Shown here piece after piece: positions 5,736 to 12,395 of a DNA stretch of 12,395 nucleotides. The stretch comes from an uncultured Synergistales bacterium (GTDB taxonomy: Bacteria; Synergistota; Synergistia; Synergistales; Aminobacteriaceae). The stretch spans positions 5,024 to 17,418 of the forward strand of contig CAJODX010000016.1 in the NCBI GenBank assembly GCA_905233295.1, written 5' to 3'. The position numbers were made by a program, and so were the translations under genes. Below the pieces are notes generated by a model. The model worked only from the letters and a program-made list of their open reading frames with translations. It was not told the origin of the DNA and did not search any database. Numbering within the stretch: the stretch's first letter is position 1; every line of letters begins with the position of its first letter.

Positions 5736-7256
5736 TCAGGTTATTGGCGCAGGATTGAAAATACACAAATCGTTTTCAAGTCTGTACTGTTCAGTATATG
5801 GCTTTTTACGTCCGCTTGCAACGTCAAGAATAAATCTGAAAAGTTCTTCGCCCTGCTGAGCGATTGTCTTTTCTCCGACAGCCGCCGGACCTGCGTTGAA
5901 GTCAATTATATCTTCCCACTGCGCTTTCATTTCGTTACGCGAACAAACTTTTATAACGGGTGCAGCCGCAAGACCGTAAGGAGTTCCGCGTCCTGTCATA
6001 AAGACCTGAAGCCCTATACCTGAAGCAAGCTGGCAAGGTCCGCAGACTAAATCCGATGCAGGGGTTGCAGCAAAAATTTCGCCGTGTTTCGTCGGTTTTT
6101 CGCCCGGCGAGAGGACTTCGACAATCGGCGATGAACCAGATTTTGCGATTGACCCCATTGACTTTTCAATGATGTTTGATAATCCGCCTTTTTTATTACC
6201 CGGTGTAGTGTTAGCACCTCTGTCAACGCCGCCGTCCCGAAGATATTTGTCGTACCATTTCATTTCTTCGACAAGACGCGCACCGACTTTTTCATCTATG
6301 CAGCGTTCGGCAATAAACTGAACTCCGTCGCGGACTTCGGTAACTTCAGAAAATAAAACAGTTCCGCCGCCTGAAACGATTAAATCCGCCGCATAACCTG
6401 CTGTCGGGTTCGCCGTAATGCCTGAAAATGCGTCCGAACCTCCGCACTGCATTCCTATTAAAAGGTCAGAAAGCGGAAGAGTTTCACGCTTGCGTTCATT
6501 GAGAATTTTTAATTTTTTCTCAGCCATTTCCATAATCGCCGAAATTATTTTGTCGAAGCCTTTGTAATCCTGCAAGACTATAACATTTTCGGGCGAATTT
6601 AACTCAGGGAAATTTTCACAGAATCTTTCGACCGTGAATTTTTCACAGCCTAACGACACGAGCATAAACTGACCGCCGAAATTCGGGTGCATTGCGATAT
6701 TGCGCAAAATTCTCTGCGGGACTTTAGCTTCGGGAGCGTCAATGGCAACTCCGCAGCCGTAAGGGTGATTGATTGCGATTACGTTATCAACGTTTGGATA
6801 TTTAGGCAGGAGTTCGTTTCGGATTTTTTGAATTGCAACGTTCAAAACGCCTGTAACACACTGCACCGTTGTGTTGATGGCAAGAATGTTGCGCGTGCCT
6901 GCCGGACCTCCGTTGGGATTTTTATAGCCTTCCCAAGTTTTGATCGGCGGTTCAGGAAGATTTTTTTTGATATTGACGGCGAATTTCATTTCATCAAGAT
7001 TCGGTGCAGGTGCCATCTTGAGATTTTTTTCGTTTATCCAGCCGCCGCAGGGCATATCCGTGAGCATTGTTCCGAGCGTAACTCCGTAGCGGACAACTTC
7101 GCCGCCGGCAGGAATATCTTTCAGCGCGATTTTGTGAGCCTGCGGAATATCCTCGACCGTTACGACACCTTCAAGAACTTCAGTGCCTTTCGGAATGTCG
7201 CGGATAGCTATTGCAACATTGTCTTTCTGATGGATTTTTATACAAAGCGCAGCCAT
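5736..7256 (-). CDS. garD: Galactarate dehydratase
   Basis: GarD removes water from galactarate to give 5-dehydro-4-deoxyglucarate and needs a divalent metal, in known members iron. The 506-residue product has an N-terminal SAF-like domain (about 1-80; 'DNVAIAIRDIPKGTEV', 'IPAGGEVVRYGVTLG'), then the UxaA/GarD catalytic region: 'NHPYGCGV' (163-170), 'LGCEKF' (202-207), 'GMQCGGSDAFSG' (268-279), a 'PGNKKGGLSNIIEKS' stretch, 'MTGRGTPYGL', and the ending 'FNPAPIT'. The close match to remembered E. coli GarD, including this tail, favours galactarate over altronate (UxaA) as substrate. Length is normal (about 520). The ATG at 7256 is 14 bases after a perfect AGGAGG (7271-7276); no in-frame alternative start lies between. 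A TATAAT upstream may give it its own promoter. Confidence 0.92.
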   Translation of the reverse strand: MAALCIKIHQKDNVAIAIRDIPKGTEVLEGVVTVEDIPQAHKIALKDIPAGGEVVRYGVTLGTMLTDMPCGGWINEKNLKMAPAPNLDEMKFAVNIKKNLPEPPIKTWEGYKNPNGGPAGTRNILAINTTVQCVTGVLNVAIQKIRNELLPKYPNVDNVIAINHPYGCGVAIDAPEAKVPQRILRNIAMHPNFGGQFMLVSLGCEKFTVERFCENFPELNSPENVIVLQDYKGFDKIISAIMEMAEKKLKILNERKRETLPLSDLLIGMQCGGSDAFSGITANPTAGYAADLIVSGGGTVLFSEVTEVRDGVQFIAERCIDEKVGARLVEEMKWYDKYLRDGGVDRGANTTPGNKKGGLSNIIEKSMGSIAKSGSSPIVEVLSPGEKPTKHGEIFAATPASDLVCGPCQLASGIGLQVFMTGRGTPYGLAAAPVIKVCSRNEMKAQWEDIIDFNAGPAAVGEKTIAQQGEELFRFILDVASGRKKPYTEQYRLENDLCIFNPAPIT

Positions 7257-7303
7257 TTCCGTTAAGTTAGCCTCCTGTCTTTGAAAAATTTTGAATTAAA
7301 ATT

Positions 7304-7309
7304 ATTATA
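7304..7309 (-). promoter_or_regulatory. Candidate -10 element for the garD operon
   Basis: A perfect TATAAT on the minus strand lies in the 83-base gap between argD and garD, about 48 bases upstream of the garD ATG, with AGGAGG in between. No convincing -35 box is seen 16-18 bases upstream. It would allow the galactarate genes to be controlled apart from argD, but read-through from argD is also possible because no terminator is visible. Confidence 0.35.
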
Positions 7310-7339
7310 ACGCAAGGCGTAAGTACGCGGTTTTCTTCA

Positions 7340-8512
7340 TTATTCACAGCACTTGCCGATGATGTTCGCGGCTTTGAGCAATAAATCTTCAGGAATATTC
7401 AGTGCCGGAAGAAGTCTTATTCTGTCTTTCGCAGTGATACATAAAACGCCGTTTTCAATGCAGGCTTTTACGATTTCAGAGGCATCTTTTTTCGTTTTCA
7501 AGCCCATCATCAAGCCCATTCCGGTAACTGCTTCAATGCCGTTGAATTTCGCAAAAGTCTCAGATAAAAGTTTGCTCTTGCGCCGAACGTCCTCAAGCAG
7601 TTTCTCATCAAGTCGTTCAAGAATGCTCACAGCTCCTGCACAGACAATCGGATTTCCTCCGAACGTTGAGCCGTGATCGCCGTATCCGAGAACATTTTGA
7701 ACTTTTTCGCCGAACATCGTTGCTCCTATCGGAAGACCTCCGCCGAGTCCTTTTGCAGTTGAAACAATATCCGGCTGAATATCGTAGTTCATATAGCTGT
7801 AAAGTTTTCCCGAACGTCCGTTGCCAGTCTGAACCTCATCAACGATTAATAAAATGTCGTTCTCTTTCGCAAAATCCGCAATTTTTTTCACGTATTCCTG
7901 ACTCAGCGCAACAACCCCGCCTTCGCCCTGAATACATTCAATCATAATGGCGGCAGTTTTGTTTTCGCTCGTGAGTTTCAGAATTTCGTCAAAATTTTCC
8001 GGTTCAGCGTGAACAAATCCGGGCGTTAAAGGTCTGAAGAGTTCGTGATAATGTTCCTGTCCCGTTGCTGAGAGCATTGAAATCGTACGTCCGTGAAAAC
8101 TGTTTTTCAGCGTTATTATCGTGAAAAAATCTTCGCCTTTTTTGTCAGCTGCATATTTTCTTGCGGTCTTGACTGCGCATTCGTTTGCTTCAGCTCCTGA
8201 GTTTGAGAAGAAAACTTTTTTCATTCCCGTTTTTTCACAGAGTAAATGAGCGAGTTTCGTGCAGGGTTCTGAATAAAATAAATTTGACGTGTGCTGAAGT
8301 TTCGCAGCCTGTTCAGAAATTGCGCGCTGCCAGACTTCGTCGCAAAATCCGAAAATATTCACGGCGATGCCCGATGACATATCAATGTAATTTTTTCCGT
8401 TGATGTCTGTTGCGATTGAACCTTTCCCCGACACTAACGCAACAGGAAAACGGTTGTACGTTCCTGCGATATATTCGCGGTCTTCTGTTTGAATTTTATT
8501 TTGAGTATTCAT
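7340..8512 (-). CDS. argD: Acetylornithine aminotransferase, class III PLP-dependent
   Basis: ArgD transfers an amino group from glutamate to N-acetylglutamate semialdehyde, making N-acetylornithine for arginine synthesis; many homologues also act in lysine synthesis. The 390-residue product shows class III aminotransferase marks: 'NSGAEANECAVKTARKY' (104-120) for phosphate binding, 'NSFHGRT' (137-143), 'IQGEGGV' (194-200), Asp225 in 'VDEVQTGNGRSG', the PLP Lys254 in 'STAKGLGGGLPIGA', and 'HGSTFGGNP' (280-288). Its length and motifs match ArgD better than longer GABA or ornithine aminotransferases. The ATG at 8512 has AAGGGG about 10 bases upstream. No other arginine gene is adjacent; it lies 28 bases after the BI-1 gene and 83 bases before garD, on the same strand. 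Related omega-amino-acid transaminase roles cannot be excluded. Confidence 0.9.
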   Translation of the reverse strand: MNTQNKIQTEDREYIAGTYNRFPVALVSGKGSIATDINGKNYIDMSSGIAVNIFGFCDEVWQRAISEQAAKLQHTSNLFYSEPCTKLAHLLCEKTGMKKVFFSNSGAEANECAVKTARKYAADKKGEDFFTIITLKNSFHGRTISMLSATGQEHYHELFRPLTPGFVHAEPENFDEILKLTSENKTAAIMIECIQGEGGVVALSQEYVKKIADFAKENDILLIVDEVQTGNGRSGKLYSYMNYDIQPDIVSTAKGLGGGLPIGATMFGEKVQNVLGYGDHGSTFGGNPIVCAGAVSILERLDEKLLEDVRRKSKLLSETFAKFNGIEAVTGMGLMMGLKTKKDASEIVKACIENGVLCITAKDRIRLLPALNIPEDLLLKAANIIGKCCE

Positions 8513-8540
8513 TGGAAAATTTCCCCTTCCGTTGTTTTTT

Positions 8541-9260
8541 TTAATCTTTACGTTTGCCTAAAAATCTGAGCATGTACAAAAATAAATTGATGAAGTCGAG
8601 GTAAAGTTCAAGTGCGCCGATGACAGCTATGCGTCCCGTAATGTTTTCGTCCGAACTCCATTCAGAAGACTCTGCGAGAGTTTTTATTTTCGCTGTGTCA
8701 TATGCGGTCAAGCCAAGAAAAATTATTACGCCCATGACGCTTGTAACGAGTTCGAGCATTGACGAGCCGAGAAAAATATTAATCACCATTGCGATTAACA
8801 GTCCCCAAAGTCCCATTCGCAGAAAACTTCCCATGGAAGTCAAATCGCGTTTCGTGTAAAGTCCGTAGATGCTCATTGCCGCGAACATTCCGGCTGTTGA
8901 AAAGAAAGCCTGATAGATTGAACTCGCTGTGTAAACTAAAAGAATCGCTGAGAACATCAAGCCGTTCAAAACGCTATACGCTGCAAACATTGACAGAGCA
9001 ACACCCGTTGAAAGTTTCGCAAGTGCCGCGCTCAGAGCCACAACAAGAATAATTTCAAGCAAAGCTATGATTAACATCGGTGCTGACGATGAAAAAAGAA
9101 ATCTTAAAGCCGACGGGCTTGAAGCCGTTATATATGCTGTCAGTGCCGTAATGATAAGACCGAGAGCCATATATCGGTAAACTTTCACGAAAATTTCATT
9201 GACCGTTTCAACGCTGTCCGCCCCGTATGAATAGGGCATATAACCTTCGTATTGTGCCAT
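8541..9260 (-). CDS. Bax inhibitor-1 (YbhL/YccA/YetJ) family membrane protein
   Basis: This 239-residue inner-membrane protein has a short hydrophilic N-terminus (about 1-25), then a chain of about seven hydrophobic segments, and a basic C-terminal tail 'LGKRKD'. The last part carries the family signature: 'LGLTAYDTAKIK' with Asp188 and 'ALELYLDFINLFLYMLR' with Asp222, equivalent to the pair of aspartates that form the pH-sensing site in structurally studied BI-1 proteins such as BsYetJ. Those homologues can leak calcium; in other bacteria they are tied to membrane protein quality control through FtsH. The exact role here is not shown by the sequence. The start at ATG 9260 has AAAGGA 11 bases upstream. 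The gene is first in the seven-gene minus-strand run and diverges from greA. Confidence 0.92.
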   Translation of the reverse strand: MAQYEGYMPYSYGADSVETVNEIFVKVYRYMALGLIITALTAYITASSPSALRFLFSSSAPMLIIALLEIILVVALSAALAKLSTGVALSMFAAYSVLNGLMFSAILLVYTASSIYQAFFSTAGMFAAMSIYGLYTKRDLTSMGSFLRMGLWGLLIAMVINIFLGSSMLELVTSVMGVIIFLGLTAYDTAKIKTLAESSEWSSDENITGRIAVIGALELYLDFINLFLYMLRFLGKRKD

Positions 9261-9289
9261 AAAAATTTAAATCCTTTCGATTAGCTTTT

Positions 9290-9298
9290 TGGTAGAAT
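9290..9298 (+). promoter_or_regulatory. Candidate extended -10 promoter of the greA operon
   Basis: TGGTAGAAT at 9290-9298 is an extended -10 element with the same TGnTAGAAT pattern as the ybaB promoter. The -35 region is weak. The predicted start near 9305 is about 37 bases before the greA TTG. It lies two bases from the opposing BI-1 -10 box. Confidence 0.5.
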
Positions 9299-9300
9299 AT

Positions 9301-9329
9301 ATTATCAAAATCTAAATTATTTATGAAAA
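9301..9329 (-). promoter_or_regulatory. Candidate promoter of the BI-1 family gene
   Basis: Minus-strand TTTTCA (9324-9329, -35) and GATAAT (9301-9306, -10) are 17 bases apart. The predicted start near 9294 gives a leader of about 33 bases with AAAGGA before the ATG. The core overlaps the divergent greA promoter, so RNA polymerase could probably occupy only one at a time. Confidence 0.45.
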
Positions 9330-9341
9330 GGTGAAAAAATT

Positions 9342-9851
9342 TTGGCTTCGAAAAAAAATACCGTAAACGAAATGACCCGGAGCGGTTATGAAAGATTAAG
9401 CGAAGAACTCACGAATCTCAGAACTCACGGACGGCAGGAAGTTGCAAAAAAACTTGAGGAAGCCCGCGCATTCGGAGACTTGAGCGAAAACGCCGAATAC
9501 GCCGCAGCAAAAGAGGAACAGGCAAAACTTGAAGACAGAATAGCAGATCTTGAAAATACATTAAGCAAGGTTACTGTCATTGATGAAACAAAACTCGACA
9601 CAACAAGAGCCGGTGTCGGCTTGAGAATCACTCTCGAAGATCTGGATCACGGCGGCAAACACTACACATATGATTTAGTCGGCTCTGAAGAATTATCAGG
9701 CGCGGCATTTTCCGAAGGCGGCATTCAGAGAATCTCACAGAAAAGCCCGGTCGGTCAGGCTATAACAGGACATCTTGTCGGTGATGAAGTCCTCGTAAAA
9801 ATCCCCCGCGGCACAAGAAAATTAAAAATTTTTGCAATCGAAAAATATTAA
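9342..9851 (+). CDS. greA: Transcription elongation factor GreA
   Basis: GreA binds the secondary channel of RNA polymerase and stimulates cleavage of backtracked RNA. The 169-residue product has the N-terminal coiled coil (about 12-80) with the acidic tip 'ARAFGDLSENAEY', Asp46 and Glu49 matching the catalytic Asp41/Glu44 of E. coli GreA. The C-terminal FKBP-like domain ends in 'SPVGQAITGHLVGDEV' followed by 'IPRG'. It is about 10 residues longer than E. coli GreA, partly through a short N-terminal extension ('ASKKNTVNE') and a longer loop near 117-131. The start is TTG at 9342, supported by AAGGTG 8 bases upstream; no ATG lies nearby before the conserved 'MTRSGYERL', whose own Met would drop only ten residues. 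It leads an operon with the epimerase and hemB. Confidence 0.96.
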   Translation: MASKKNTVNEMTRSGYERLSEELTNLRTHGRQEVAKKLEEARAFGDLSENAEYAAAKEEQAKLEDRIADLENTLSKVTVIDETKLDTTRAGVGLRITLEDLDHGGKHYTYDLVGSEELSGAAFSEGGIQRISQKSPVGQAITGHLVGDEVLVKIPRGTRKLKIFAIEKY

Positions 9852-9854
9852 AAA

Positions 9855-10814
9855 ATGATCGAATATCCACAACTCCCGTCAGGAAAACGCTGGCTCGTTA
9901 CGGGCGCGGCTGGCTTCATTGGCTCACATTTAACAGAGGTTTTACTGTCGAAAGGTCAAAGCGTTACAGGGCTTGATAATCTGAGTACGGGAAAAATTTC
10001 CAACCTTGATGAAGCTGTCAAAACTGCCGGAGATAAAAATTTCAAATTCATAGAAGGCTCGATAACAGACCTTGACACATGCCGAAAAGCCTGTGAAGGT
10101 GTCGATTACGTTCTTCATCACGCCGCTCTGGCTTCAGTGCCTGCGTCAATGAAAGACCCCGTGAATTACAACGAAGTCAATGTCAGCGGATTCGTGAATA
10201 TTTTACAGGCTGCAAGAGAAAATAAAATCAAAAGAGTCGTTTATGCCTCGTCAAGCGCGGTTTACGGAGATGAAGACTCGCCCGAAAAAGTTGAAAATAA
10301 AATCGGAAAATTTTTGTCCCCTTATGCAATGACAAAATATCTCAACGAGGTTTACGCAGAATTTTTCACGCGCGTTTACGGTCTTGAATGTGTCGGACTT
10401 AGATATTTCAACGTTTTCGGCAAACGTCAGGATCCCAACGGTGCATATGCCGCTGTCATTCCAAAATGGATCAGTGCTGTCAAGTCAGGCGGACTTCCTG
10501 TTATATACGGCGACGGAACGGCAACAAGAGATTTCTGCGCCGTACAGAATATTGTGAAGGCGAATTTTCTCGCGGCTCTTGAACATGATGCCGCCGGAAA
10601 CGTTTTCAACATAGGCTGCGGAGTTTCGACAAGTCTGAACGATTTAATGAAAAATATTTACGAAATTTTTGCACCCGGACGCGAAATTAAATTCAAACGC
10701 GAAGCTCCCAGAGATGGAGATATTCTGCATTCGTCAGCGTCTATTGAACTCGCAAAAAAAATTTTGAAGTTTGAACCTGTCTTATATCTGAAAGAAGGCT
10801 TAAAATTTTTATGA
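9855..10814 (+). CDS. NAD-dependent sugar-nucleotide epimerase, WbpP/TviC-like (UDP-GlcNAc 4-epimerase type)
   Basis: This 319-residue extended short-chain dehydrogenase has the Rossmann motif 'GAAGFIG' (17-23), Asp41 for NAD ribose, 'HHAALASVPASMKDP' (88-102), the catalytic serine in 'YASSSAVYGD' (130-139) and the Tyr157-Lys161 pair in 'SPYAMTK'. 'GLRYFNVFGKRQDPNGAYAA', 'VIPKW' and 'TRDFC' closely resemble WbpP/TviC-type enzymes that interconvert UDP-GlcNAc and UDP-GalNAc or their uronates, so polysaccharide or glycan precursor synthesis is likely. UDP-glucose 4-epimerase activity cannot be ruled out. The start at 9855 follows the greA stop by 3 bases with no visible Shine-Dalgarno sequence, so reinitiation after greA is probable. 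It ends in an ATGA overlap with hemB. It is slightly shorter than WbpP (about 340). Confidence 0.87.
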   Translation: MIEYPQLPSGKRWLVTGAAGFIGSHLTEVLLSKGQSVTGLDNLSTGKISNLDEAVKTAGDKNFKFIEGSITDLDTCRKACEGVDYVLHHAALASVPASMKDPVNYNEVNVSGFVNILQAARENKIKRVVYASSSAVYGDEDSPEKVENKIGKFLSPYAMTKYLNEVYAEFFTRVYGLECVGLRYFNVFGKRQDPNGAYAAVIPKWISAVKSGGLPVIYGDGTATRDFCAVQNIVKANFLAALEHDAAGNVFNIGCGVSTSLNDLMKNIYEIFAPGREIKFKREAPRDGDILHSSASIELAKKILKFEPVLYLKEGLKFL

Positions 10815-11776
10815 TGATTAAACGCCCGCGAAGATTAAGAAAATCTCAGCCGATACGCGACATGGTCAGCGAAACGAGATTATCGCCGTCAATGTTTGTG
10901 TATCCTGTTTTCATTCGCGAGGGAAAAAATATCGTCGAGGACATTCCCTCAATGCCGGGACAGAAACGTTACAGCCCCGACAAACTTCCTTTAATCCTCG
11001 AACGTGCCGCTGAAAATAAAATCGGCGGAGTTTTATTTTTCGGAATCCCCGAACACAAAGACGAAACCGCATCGTCAGCATGGGACGATAACGGGGTCAT
11101 TCAACAGGCAATCAGAATTTCCAAAAAAGAATTTCCGGCTCTGACCGTAATCGGCGATGTCTGTCTTTGTGAATATACATCGCACGGACATTGCGGAATT
11201 ATTAACAACGGAATAATCGAAAACGATCCTACATTGAAAATTTTATCTCGTGTTGCTGTGTCGCAGGCTCGTGCAGGAGCGGACATTGTTGCGCCTTCTG
11301 ACATGATGGACGGACACACGGCTGCAATTCGTGAAGCCCTTGACGCTGAAAATTTTCAAGATACTCCGATAATGTCTTATGCCGTCAAGTATGCTTCAGC
11401 ATTTTACGGACCTTTCAGGGAAGCCGCCGGCTCTGCACCTGCGTTTGGAGACAGAAAAACATATCAAATGGATCCGCGCAACGTTCGTGAAGCTTTGAAA
11501 GAAGCCGCGCTCGACATTGAAGAGGGAGCTGACATTATCATCGTGAAGCCTGGGCTGCCTTATCTTGATGTTTTGAGTGCCGTGAAAAATTCGTGTAGCG
11601 TTCCTGTTGCGTCTTATTCAGTGAGCGGTGAATACGCCATGATGAAAGCCGCGTCTGCAAACGGCTGGTTGAACGAAAAAAACATTGCTCTTGAAGCGGC
11701 ATATTCAATAGCACGCGCCGGAGCTGATATTATAATTTCGTATTATGCTCTCGATTTAGCTGAATGGCTTGCGTGA
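10811..11776 (+). CDS. hemB: Porphobilinogen synthase (delta-aminolevulinic acid dehydratase), zinc type
   Basis: HemB condenses two 5-aminolevulinate molecules to porphobilinogen, the pyrrole precursor of heme, siroheme and corrinoids. The 321-residue product keeps both active-site lysines: Lys193 in 'SYAVKYASAFYGPFR' and Lys246 in 'IIIVKPGLPYLD', the Schiff-base residue. Three cysteines, Cys118, Cys120 and Cys128 in 'DVCLCEYTSHGHCG', form the catalytic zinc site, so this is a zinc-dependent rather than a magnesium-only enzyme. Length is normal. Translation starts at ATG 10811, or the second ATG at 10814, inside the ATGA overlap with the epimerase stop, which implies translational coupling. 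No other tetrapyrrole gene is in view, so its place behind greA and an epimerase is an unusual operon context. Confidence 0.97.
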   Translation: MMIKRPRRLRKSQPIRDMVSETRLSPSMFVYPVFIREGKNIVEDIPSMPGQKRYSPDKLPLILERAAENKIGGVLFFGIPEHKDETASSAWDDNGVIQQAIRISKKEFPALTVIGDVCLCEYTSHGHCGIINNGIIENDPTLKILSRVAVSQARAGADIVAPSDMMDGHTAAIREALDAENFQDTPIMSYAVKYASAFYGPFREAAGSAPAFGDRKTYQMDPRNVREALKEAALDIEEGADIIIVKPGLPYLDVLSAVKNSCSVPVASYSVSGEYAMMKAASANGWLNEKNIALEAAYSIARAGADIIISYYALDLAEWLA

Positions 11777-11808
11777 ATTTTTTGGTAAAAAAATTTTTTT
11801 CTGTGCCT

Positions 11809-11817
11809 TGCTATAAT
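11809..11817 (+). promoter_or_regulatory. Candidate extended -10 promoter of the rpiB-upp fusion
   Basis: TGCTATAAT at 11809-11817 is a perfect TATAAT with the TGn extension. It lies in the 78-base gap after hemB. The -35 region is not recognisable. The predicted start is near 11824, about 31 bases upstream of the ATG, with AAGGAG (11838-11843) in the leader. It is the best promoter match in the window. Confidence 0.6.
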
Positions 11818-11854
11818 ATGCGCGACAAAAAATAAAAAAGGAGTTTTGCTGAAA

Positions 11855-12395
11855 ATGAAAATTGCGATAGGCTGCGATCATGCTGGATATGTCCTGAAAG
11901 ACGCAGTTGTTAATTTTTTGCGCTCAAAAAAAATTGAATTTCTTGACATGGGAGCTTACGAAGTCAACGCCGAAGATGATTATACAAATCCGGCTTTCAA
12001 AGTAGGCAGTGCAATCCTCGATGAGGAAGCCGATGCAGGAATTTTATTGTGCGGAACAGGCTTCGGAATTTCAATCGCGGCAAACAAAGTTCCCGGAGTC
12101 CGTGCTGTTCCGTGCTACACAGCTGAACAAGCGAAAATGGCAAAGGCTCACAACAATGCAAATGTCATCGCAATGGGCGGAAAATTAATCAAACCCGATG
12201 ATGTTTCCGCTATCCTCGAAGCTTGGCTTTCAACTCCTTTTGAGGGCGGCAGACATTTAAGACGCATAAACAAAATCGCTCAGGCTGAAAAGTCAACGCT
12301 TAACATAATTCAGAGCGGCGGTCGCGTTGTAATATTCAATCACCCGTTAGTCCAGCATAAAGTCGGAATCATTCGAGATGTGAACACGAGCGTGA
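11855..12395 (+). CDS. rpiB: Ribose-5-phosphate isomerase B fused to uracil phosphoribosyltransferase, C-terminus beyond window edge
   Basis: The frame is open for 180 codons from ATG 11855 (AAGGAG 11 bases upstream) to the window end. Residues 1 to about 148 are a complete RpiB, which interconverts ribose 5-phosphate and ribulose 5-phosphate: Asp8-His9 in 'GCDHAG', Tyr43, the catalytic Cys66 in 'LLCGTGFGISIAANK', His99-Asn100, Arg133 and Arg137, at the same numbers as in E. coli RpiB. After a short linker (about 149-156) the chain continues with 'VVIFNHPLVQHKVGIIRD', the start of uracil phosphoribosyltransferase (Upp), which makes UMP from uracil and PRPP. No stop and no internal ATG separates the two parts. 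The catalytic half of Upp, including its PRPP loop, lies outside the window. The link is sensible because ribose 5-phosphate is the precursor of PRPP. Confidence 0.9.
   Translation, partial: MKIAIGCDHAGYVLKDAVVNFLRSKKIEFLDMGAYEVNAEDDYTNPAFKVGSAILDEEADAGILLCGTGFGISIAANKVPGVRAVPCYTAEQAKMAKAHNNANVIAMGGKLIKPDDVSAILEAWLSTPFEGGRHLRRINKIAQAEKSTLNIIQSGGRVVIFNHPLVQHKVGIIRDVNTSV

Noticed and set aside
5716..5740. Hairpin at the garD stop (CCTGAT/GTCAGG on the minus strand) as a terminator
   Set aside because: Only six pairs, one of them wobble, with a 13-base loop and an A-run before the T-run; too weak to call.
5736..7256. Assignment of the dehydratase as altronate dehydratase UxaA
   Set aside because: The N-terminal and C-terminal parts match remembered GarD closely and garR is next door; no uxaB, uxaC or kdg genes are present.
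6687..7265. Long plus-strand open frame of 192 codons opposite garD
   Set aside because: garD matches its family throughout this stretch; the antisense product is Cys/His/Arg-rich with no recognisable motif.
11777..11800. T-run/A-run/T-run after hemB as a terminator
   Set aside because: The possible stem is made only of A-T pairs, so it would be too unstable for intrinsic termination.
1..12395. tRNA, rRNA, CRISPR, insertion sequence, phage or defence genes
   Set aside because: I looked on both strands and saw no cloverleaf, regular spacer array, terminal repeats, or transposase, integrase or nuclease motifs; the window is covered by housekeeping and catabolic genes.

Overview
The window reads as an ordinary, compact bacterial chromosome segment: moderately AT-rich, almost fully coding, with AGGAG-type ribosome binding sites, very short intergenic gaps and frequent gene overlaps. 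No RNA gene, transposase, phage gene or CRISPR array is visible. A P-loop/Asp23 protein next to murA, a DUF554 membrane protein and an RpiB-uracil phosphoribosyltransferase fusion point to an anaerobic, gut-type bacterium of the Firmicutes (Clostridia or Negativicutes) or Synergistota. That placement is an inference and I cannot settle it from sequence alone.

Layout. Positions 1-617 (minus) hold a DUF554 integral membrane protein cut by the window edge. Divergent from it, 729-1635 (plus) carry the YbaB/EbfC nucleoid protein and peptidyl-tRNA hydrolase. The pth stop overlaps, tail to tail, the last gene of a run of seven minus-strand genes. In transcription order (right to left) these are a Bax-inhibitor-1 family membrane protein, argD, garD, garR, a DHDPS/NAL-superfamily lyase, murA, and a P-loop NTPase fused to an Asp23-like domain. 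Divergent from the BI-1 gene, a plus-strand operon holds greA, a WbpP-type sugar-nucleotide epimerase and hemB. A final plus-strand gene with its own promoter encodes RpiB fused to the start of uracil phosphoribosyltransferase and runs off the right end.

How the genes work together. garD, garR and the lyase form a galactarate catabolic module. GarD dehydrates galactarate to 5-dehydro-4-deoxyglucarate. An aldolase should split this into pyruvate and tartronate semialdehyde, and GarR reduces the latter to glycerate. The usual GarL-type aldolase is absent here, and the DHDPS-superfamily protein, which lacks the DapA-type Tyr pair, is the natural candidate for that step. murA and the P-loop/Asp23 gene overlap by 14 bases and look translationally coupled. 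The remaining genes are housekeeping: translation, amino acid synthesis, cell wall, heme or corrinoid precursor, transcription fidelity, and pentose phosphate/uracil salvage.

Regulation. Plus-strand transcription units start behind extended -10 elements (TGnTAGAAT or TGnTATAAT) with poor -35 boxes. In both divergent gene pairs the two opposing -10 elements lie within a few bases of each other, so the promoters share DNA. A strong hairpin separates garR from the lyase gene, and an inverted repeat frames a possible murA -10 box.

Nothing here is clearly a new biological system. The items most worth a second look are the RpiB-Upp fusion, the candidate non-GarL aldolase and the murA-coupled NTPase/Asp23 protein.
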